In this document: positions 13,422 through 17,997 of the stretch, in pieces
How positions within the stretch are numbered: position 1 is the first letter of the stretch
Layout: each line of letters opens with the position of its first letter
Assembly: GCA_945895265.1 (NCBI GenBank)
Contig: CAMDEF010000062.1
Coordinates: 1 to 17,997, forward strand
DNA length: 17,997 nucleotides
Source of the DNA: Bordetella parapertussis
GTDB taxonomy: Bacteria > Pseudomonadota > Gammaproteobacteria > Burkholderiales > Burkholderiaceae_B
Direction of reading: 5' to 3'
Made by a program: the position numbers and the translations under genes
The notes under the pieces: model-generated
The model's database searches: none
Told to the model about the DNA's origin: nothing
Seen by the model: only the letters and a program-made list of their open reading frames with translations

Positions 13422-14293
13422 CGGTAGTGCGCTCTACGATCAAGCACAAAAAATTGCAGCAAGCCCACCAACGCCAACAACGCAAGCAGCACGGCCGTCA
13501 GCGCAGACGCATAACCTTGATCCCAAAATTTAAAGCCCACCTCATACAGATGAAACAGCAGTAACGAAGAGGCGTTATTAGGCCCACCTTTGGTCATCAC
13601 GATAATATGGTCGACCATTCTGAAGGCATTGATTAAGGCATTAACCAACACAAATATGGTGGTGGGCATCAACAGCGGCCATTGGATACGCCTGAAAAAA
13701 TACCAACTGCTCGCACCTTCGATCTGCGCCGCTTCTTTGTAACTAGGGCTGAGCGTTTGCAACGCCGCCAGATAAAAAATCATAAAGAACCCAGCTTCTT
13801 TCCAAATCGCCACAACAATCACCGAACCCAAGACCAAGTTTGGATCGCCCAGCCAGTTCTGGCTCGCAAAACCAAACGCTTGCAATACTTGATTAATCAA
13901 GCCATAGCCGGGTGTGTAAAAGAAAATCCAAATATTGGCTACCGCAATCATCGGCAACACGGTTGGCAAAAAATAAGATAAGCGTAAAAACTGGCGCCCC
14001 GCAATTTTGTCATTGACCCAGAGCGCCATGCTGACCGAGAGTGCGATTGAAATCGGAATTGTCGCCAGCGCAAACCACAGGTTGTTGATCAACGATTTCC
14101 AAAAGATCGGGTCTTCGATCATGCCCTGATAATTATCTAACCCAACAAATACGCTAGCACGCCCCCCACGCGGGGTCGACATTAAACTATCGATCAGCGT
14201 GGCCACGGCGGGGTAATGCGTAAAGCCCACCAAAAAAACAAAGGCGGGCAAGAGCAGCAAATACGCGTAAATCTGGTGGCGCAACGTGTGCAT
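13418..14293 (-). CDS. ABC transporter permease, UgpA/MalF-like
   Basis: Inner-membrane subunit of 291 aa. The first helix is YAYLLLLPAFVFLVGFTHYP, a typical CUT1 permease opening (LLPA..F....YP). A GLDNYQGMIEDPIFWKSLIN segment follows, then five more helices. The EAA loop is YKEAAQIEGASSWYFFRRIQ, then WPLLMPT. The C terminus ends in a FFVLDRRAHYR tail. It lies 121 bp after the binding-protein gene, with a stable hairpin in the gap, and overlaps the next permease. The ribosome binding site is poor, so lower expression than the binding protein is likely. Confidence 0.92.
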   Translation of the reverse strand: MHTLRHQIYAYLLLLPAFVFLVGFTHYPAVATLIDSLMSTPRGGRASVFVGLDNYQGMIEDPIFWKSLINNLWFALATIPISIALSVSMALWVNDKIAGRQFLRLSYFLPTVLPMIAVANIWIFFYTPGYGLINQVLQAFGFASQNWLGDPNLVLGSVIVVAIWKEAGFFMIFYLAALQTLSPSYKEAAQIEGASSWYFFRRIQWPLLMPTTIFVLVNALINAFRMVDHIIVMTKGGPNNASSLLLFHLYEVGFKFWDQGYASALTAVLLALLALVGLLQFFVLDRRAHYR

Positions 14294-14362
14294 GTTTTTA
14301 TATTGAACTCAACGCACTAAGCTCGTAAGCCAATCACTCGGTAGAAGAATTTTTGCAAAAGA

Positions 14363-14397
14363 AACAAGGGTGAGGCATTTTGATACTCACCCTTGTT
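14363..14397 (-). promoter_or_regulatory. Intra-operon hairpin between binding protein and permease genes
   Basis: A perfect 12-bp stem, ACAAGGGTGAG plus one flanking pair, with an 11-nt loop lies between the two genes. On the minus strand it is followed by TTCTTTTGC, a mediocre U-tract. Such elements usually act as partial terminators or mRNA-stabilising structures that raise binding-protein output relative to the permeases. Confidence 0.75.
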
Positions 14398-14414
14398 CGC
14401 CAGGCTCCTGCTCT

Positions 14415-15698
14415 TTACTTTTGATACGGACGCAGCAAGCGAGTGGCTTCTGCTTGCGCATCTTTCATGGCTTGCTCGGGCGTTTTAGTACCTGTTAACG
14501 CCGCTTGCAACCCGTCGTTCAAGGCCTTGGTCACGCGCTGGTTGTCATGGGTTGAAAGTTCAGCCACGGCAAACGGCAGTTGATCGCGTGCCACCAACGC
14601 AGGTGGAAACTCAGACGCGTATTTTTTCAAAGCAGGCGTTTCATAGGCCGCGGGCGAAACAGCCACATAGCCTGTGTCAATACTCCATTGCGCTGCACGT
14701 GCAGGCTGCGTGAGCCACTTGGCAAATTTATAGGCGCCCTCTTGCTCGGCTGCCGCAGCTTTTTTGAAGATAAAGAAATTGCCGCCGCCGGTAGGCGACC
14801 CTGCACGCGCACCCGCTGGCAACATCGCGACACCGAAGTCAAACTTGGCGTTGGCACGAATGTTGGTCAAGTTACCCGTGGTGGTCCAGATCATGGCGGC
14901 TTTTTTCTCCATGAAATCGCGCGGTGTTGTGCCCCACTCGACTACGCCTGGAGGGTGAATGCCATGCTTTTTAGACAGATCGACCCAGTAGCTGAGCGCC
15001 TGAACGACTTTGGGGTCATCGTACTGAACCTTATTGCCCTCGGCATTGGCTAAGATGGCACCGTTTTGGGTGCTGAAGCCTTGAAACAACCAATATGGAA
15101 AACCGCTAGAAGGCACTTGAATGCCCCACTGCGTGACGTTGCCGCTTGCATCTTTTTTGGTCAGCTTTTGACCCATGCTGATGGTCTCAGCCCAGGTCTT
15201 GGGCGGTGTATTTGGATCAAGTCCGGCTGCTTTAAAAGCCTCTTTGTTCCAGTACAGCACCACGGTAGAGCGTTGAAACGGCACACCCCAGGTTTTGTTA
15301 CCAAACTGGCCATTCAACATGAAGGCTGGGAAAAAACTTTTCAACCAGTCGCGGTCAGCGTCGGTTTTCACAAAGTTATCAATCGGCGAAATCGCATCTT
15401 CATCAGCCAGCGTAAACGTATCGGTTGACAACAAAATGGCGGCCGTGGGCGGTTTGCCTGACTTGTGTGCAGTTAACACTTTAACAATGGTTTCTTGATA
15501 GGTACCAGAGTAAACAGGCACAACGTTGTACTCGGGGTTCTCTTTGTTAAACTCAGCTGCATACTGGTCGATGGTTTTTGTAATGGGCCCACCCACTGCA
15601 ACCGGAAAATAAAAAGAAATATCCGTTTTAGCCAAAACAGCCGCGCTTGTACAAAGCCCCGCAGTCAGTAACGCAATACGACTGAGCATATGTTTCAT
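14415..15698 (-). CDS. Periplasmic substrate-binding protein, UgpB-like
   Basis: Extracytoplasmic receptor of a CUT1 importer, 427 aa. The signal peptide is MKHMLSRIALLTAGLCTSAA, with cleavage near VLA-K. The mature protein follows the E. coli UgpB pattern: ISFYFPVAVGGPITKTID, FNKENPEYNVVPVYSGTYQE, VPFQRSTVVLYWNKEAFKAA, GLDPNTPPKTWAE, AAMIWTTTGNLTNIRANAKF and a C-terminal TGTKTPEQAMKDAQAEATRL. In the region that in UgpB contributes ligand-contacting Trp residues, this protein has SGFPYWLFQGF, so the ligand may not be plain glycerol-3-phosphate. AAGGA lies 7 nt before the ATG. PhoB control upstream supports a phosphorylated ligand. Confidence 0.9.
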   Translation of the reverse strand: MKHMLSRIALLTAGLCTSAAVLAKTDISFYFPVAVGGPITKTIDQYAAEFNKENPEYNVVPVYSGTYQETIVKVLTAHKSGKPPTAAILLSTDTFTLADEDAISPIDNFVKTDADRDWLKSFFPAFMLNGQFGNKTWGVPFQRSTVVLYWNKEAFKAAGLDPNTPPKTWAETISMGQKLTKKDASGNVTQWGIQVPSSGFPYWLFQGFSTQNGAILANAEGNKVQYDDPKVVQALSYWVDLSKKHGIHPPGVVEWGTTPRDFMEKKAAMIWTTTGNLTNIRANAKFDFGVAMLPAGARAGSPTGGGNFFIFKKAAAAEQEGAYKFAKWLTQPARAAQWSIDTGYVAVSPAAYETPALKKYASEFPPALVARDQLPFAVAELSTHDNQRVTKALNDGLQAALTGTKTPEQAMKDAQAEATRLLRPYQK

Positions 15699-15715
15699 CT
15701 TTAGTCCTTTTTAGT

Positions 15716-16732
15716 TTAAATACGTCGTCCATGTTCATCGAACCAGTGCAGGTTCAATGGGTTCCAACTCAGTTGCACTTCACCTTGCACGGCCAGAGCA
15801 TGCTTACCCTGAGCGCGCACAGCCAACATTTGAGAGCCGACGCGTGCGTGCAGCAACAAGTCGGCCCCCGTAAATTCTGTTTTTTCAACGACAAAACTCG
15901 GGCCACTGCCAAGCACAATGTCTTCAGGGCGCAGCCCCAGGCGAACCGCACGCGCAGGTGGCGTGACCGCAACGCTGCTGCCGGCGATTCGCCCTTGCTC
16001 GAGCTCGAGAATATTCATACGTGCACTACCAATAAACTGCGCCGCGAACAACGTGCCGGGCCGTTGGTAGATCTCAAACGGGGTGGCAATTTGTTCGACA
16101 CGTCCTCCGTTTAACAGCACCACTCGATCCGCCATGCTCATGGCCTCAGTTTGATCGTGCGTCACATACACCACTGACAAACCTAGCTTGAGTTGCAGGG
16201 CGCGCAACTCGTGACGCATCTCTTGACGCAGTTGTGCATCAAGATTCGAAAGAGGCTCGTCCATCAAACACAAACGGCTGTCGGCCACCAAGGCACGCGC
16301 GAGGGCCACGCGTTGCTGCTGACCACCTGATAACTGACCGGGCTTGCGCTCTTGATAAGCCGTCAGACTCAACAGATCAAGCACCTTTTTTAAGCGTGTT
16401 TGCAACTCAGTAGAGGGCACCCGCCGCACGCGTAAGCCAAACACGATATTCTCGGCAACAGACAAATGCGGAAACAAAGCGTAGTTTTGAAATACCATCG
16501 ACACGCCGCGTTGCGAGGACGGGACCTGTGTCACATCGTGATCAAATATCTTGATCTTCCCGGTTGTAGGGCTTTCAAGACCGGCGATTAACCGCAAAGT
16601 CGTGGTCTTGCCACAGCCCGAAGGGCCAAGCAAGACTGAAAACTCACCAGTCGCAAGCGTCAAGTCTGTTGGATGCAGCGCTGTGGCGGCATCCCAACTT
16701 TTGCTGACGCTAGAAAAACAAACAGCGGTCAT
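15716..16732 (-). CDS. ABC transporter ATPase, UgpC/MalK-like
   Basis: Cytoplasmic energising subunit, 338 aa from ATG 16732 (an in-frame TTG at 16750 would add six residues). Walker A GPSGCGKTT, Q-loop MVFQNYALFPH, signature LSGGQQQRVALARAL, Walker B LCLMDEPLSNLDA and H-loop YVTHDQTEAM are all present. A C-terminal TOBE-type regulatory domain follows, with LGLRPEDI and a binding strand near the end. It is unusual but not rare that the ATPase is the first gene: order here is ATPase, binding protein, two permeases, EEP hydrolase. Seventeen bp separate it from the binding protein. It sits directly behind the PhoB box. Confidence 0.93.
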   Translation of the reverse strand: MTAVCFSSVSKSWDAATALHPTDLTLATGEFSVLLGPSGCGKTTTLRLIAGLESPTTGKIKIFDHDVTQVPSSQRGVSMVFQNYALFPHLSVAENIVFGLRVRRVPSTELQTRLKKVLDLLSLTAYQERKPGQLSGGQQQRVALARALVADSRLCLMDEPLSNLDAQLRQEMRHELRALQLKLGLSVVYVTHDQTEAMSMADRVVLLNGGRVEQIATPFEIYQRPGTLFAAQFIGSARMNILELEQGRIAGSSVAVTPPARAVRLGLRPEDIVLGSGPSFVVEKTEFTGADLLLHARVGSQMLAVRAQGKHALAVQGEVQLSWNPLNLHWFDEHGRRI

Positions 16733-16823
16733 TGGCAAAACTCGTCTCAATTTGTAATGATTATTCGATCGCAGTGCTCGGCCAACCGTATGGCTAACGT
16801 ACCCCTCTGCTAATCACTTAATA

Positions 16824-16829
16824 ATCTTA
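16824..16829 (-). promoter_or_regulatory. -10 element of the Pho-controlled promoter
   Basis: TAAGAT on the minus strand starts 11 nt after the PhoB box, the spacing seen at PhoB-activated promoters, where the box replaces the -35. The predicted start is near 16817. Confidence 0.6.
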
Positions 16830-16840
16830 GCGTAATTCAA

Positions 16841-16858
16841 ATGACAGGTTTGTGACAG
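16841..16858 (-). promoter_or_regulatory. PhoB box
   Basis: The minus strand reads CTGTCACAAACCTGTCAT: two CTGTCA-Y heptamers separated by four A-rich bases, matching the Pho box consensus almost completely. It lies about 110 bp upstream of the ATPase gene and points into the Ugp-like operon, predicting induction by phosphate starvation through PhoB/PhoR. Confidence 0.85.
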
Positions 16859-16969
16859 CCTATCTTTACATGCTGCAGCGCAAAATAGAGAGGCTATTCA
16901 GGCCAACCCGCAGGGGTTATCATCGAGGCACTCAAGCGCTTCTGCGCCCGAATTGAATCCGCCCCGTTA

Positions 16970-17647
16970 ATGCCACACACAAACAACACACTCCGTATTT
17001 GGGATTTACCCACGCGCTTGTTCCATCTTGCCTTGGCGCTATGCGTCACGGGCGCGATCGTCACGGTCAAGCTGGGGGGGCTTTGGATGGATTGGCATGT
17101 GCGCTTAGGCATCATTTCACTTGCACTCATTACCTTCAGGGTGGTTTGGGGCTTCATCGGCCCGCGCTATGCCCGTTTTACACAGTTCTATGCCTCGCCC
17201 AGGCAGGTGTGGGCGTACTTCAAAGCACCAACTAAACTTCCCGGCCATAACCCCTTGGGTGCCTGGTCAGTTTTTGGAATGTTGGCAATTATTGGCTGGC
17301 AAGGCACGAGCGGCCTGTTTGCTAACGACGATATTCTGACCCAAGGGCCGCTCGCTAACATGGTCAGCAGCGCCTGGTCAAACCGCCTGACCAGCCTGCA
17401 CCAATTCAACGAAATCTTTCTATACGCCGCGATTGGTTTGCATTTAGCTGCAATTGCCTTTTACACCTACAAAGGTCAACGCCTGATCATGCCCATGGTG
17501 CACGGCGATGTACCAGCCGATGCCCTACCGCATCACACCGCCCCCGCTCAAGATGACTGGCGCGTGCGCACCAGCGCCGCATTACTCGCCCTCACCTTAG
17601 GCACACTTGCCTGGTGGTTGATTCGTCTCGCGTTCAGCGCGAGTTAA
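16970..17647 (+). CDS. Membrane cytochrome b (b561/hydrogenase-type diheme family)
   Basis: Inner-membrane electron carrier of 225 aa. It opens with the family signature LRIWDLPTRLFH (residues 8-19). Candidate heme ligands are His19, His43 (in DWHVRLG), His144 (LTSLHQFNE) and His158 (GLHLAAIAFY), giving room for two b hemes. Four helices are visible, at roughly 19-36, 46-64, 99-117 and 147-166, with a final C-terminal anchor helix at about 201-222, beyond the usual core. It probably passes electrons between the quinone pool and a c-type cytochrome or another partner; no partner gene is in the window. No clear Shine-Dalgarno precedes the ATG at 16970, so the start is less certain. Divergent from the Ugp-like operon. 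Confidence 0.85.
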   Translation: MPHTNNTLRIWDLPTRLFHLALALCVTGAIVTVKLGGLWMDWHVRLGIISLALITFRVVWGFIGPRYARFTQFYASPRQVWAYFKAPTKLPGHNPLGAWSVFGMLAIIGWQGTSGLFANDDILTQGPLANMVSSAWSNRLTSLHQFNEIFLYAAIGLHLAAIAFYTYKGQRLIMPMVHGDVPADALPHHTAPAQDDWRVRTSAALLALTLGTLAWWLIRLAFSAS

Positions 17648-17683
17648 TATCTTTTTCAATGACTCATTTTTAAGGAAAGTCTC

Positions 17684-17997
17684 ATGCCAATCGTTACCAA
17701 CGGATCATGTCGTATTTATTGGCGCGGGGATGGCGACGCAACGCTACCGGCGCTAGTCCTGGGCAACTCTTTAGGTACCGACCATTCGCTATGGGATCCG
17801 ATGCTCCATGCGTTGATGCAAAGTTTTTATGTGGTGCGCTACGACATGCGCGGCCACGGTGGCTCTGAGGCACCACAGGGCGATTACTCGCTCGCTCAAC
17901 TGACCGATGATGTTCAAGCAGTGATTGCGGCTGCTCGCTTGAGTTCGTACGACTATTGGGGGATTTCACTGGGCGGCATGGTTGGGATGGAGCTTGC
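17684..17997 (+). CDS. Alpha/beta hydrolase, PcaD-like (partial, cut by window end)
   Basis: The first 104 codons of an alpha/beta hydrolase run off the right edge. AAGGAAAG lies 6 nt before the ATG. The visible sequence fits 3-oxoadipate enol-lactonase (PcaD) and relatives: LVLGNSLGTDHSLWDPM (oxyanion region), then FYVVRYDMRGHGGSEAPQG, YSLAQLTDDVQAVI, and the nucleophile elbow GISLGGMVGMEL with Ser in G-x-S-x-G-G. PcaD opens the enol-lactone in the beta-ketoadipate pathway. The truncated length prevents checking the acid and His of the triad, so other esterases or lactonases remain possible. Confidence 0.82.
   Translation, partial: MPIVTNGSCRIYWRGDGDATLPALVLGNSLGTDHSLWDPMLHALMQSFYVVRYDMRGHGGSEAPQGDYSLAQLTDDVQAVIAAARLSSYDYWGISLGGMVGMEL

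Noticed and set aside
13103..13564. Plus-strand frame of 153 codons
   Set aside because: Antisense across two overlapping permease genes; composition is low-complexity basic and no domain is seen.

Overview
The window looks like part of a betaproteobacterial chromosome, most likely Burkholderiales of the Alcaligenaceae type. This is inferred from a Bug-family periplasmic receptor gene, a cyanate/nitrate-type ABC operon, a UgpBAEC-like operon, M20 amidases and roughly balanced base composition. No marker gene fixes the genus.

Layout. (1) Positions 1-1390 hold the most unusual content: a minus-strand tandem array of five very short genes, all too short for ordinary gene calling. Each has the same GGAG ribosome binding site and nearly the same ~24-residue leader (MNIEL-[DE]-EV.V.DVSD-[DE]-ALE.AAGG), then a different, Cys-containing tail. 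Leader plus double-Gly motif plus variable core is the architecture of RiPP (ribosomally made, post-translationally modified peptide) precursors. At least one decayed copy lies between them, and a good sigma70-type promoter sits in front of the first copy. No maturation or export gene is in the window; the downstream side runs off the left edge. (2) A minus-strand tRNA with CAT anticodon and its terminator (1731-1856) separate the array from ordinary catabolic genes, so the array lies on the 3' side of a tRNA, a classic island integration position. (3) 2036-4944, plus strand: a LigI-like amidohydrolase, an SDR dehydrogenase and a Bug-type receptor, with a 12/48-bp tandem repeat between the last two. 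(4) 5079-7647, minus strand: two M20 metallohydrolases, one of the allantoate amidohydrolase/N-carbamoyl amidase type. (5) 7853-11402, minus strand: a four-gene operon for uptake and hydrolysis of cyanate (binding protein, permease, ATPase, CynS). It has a near-perfect sigma54 promoter and an NtrC-like site upstream and a terminator downstream. (6) 11604-16732, minus strand: a UgpC-B-A-E-like ABC operon ending in an endonuclease/exonuclease/phosphatase-family gene and preceded by a textbook PhoB box. (7) 16970-17997, plus strand: a membrane cytochrome b and the start of a PcaD-like alpha/beta hydrolase cut by the window edge.

How it fits together: the right-hand two thirds is a nutrient-scavenging region with two separate regulatory programs visible in the DNA: nitrogen limitation (sigma54/NtrC) on the cyanate operon and phosphate limitation (PhoB) on the Ugp-like operon. 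The left edge is accessory and holds the candidate undescribed system, the array of RiPP-like precursors with one leader and diversified cores. Everything was read by eye; family assignments rest on motif recognition, not on database searches.
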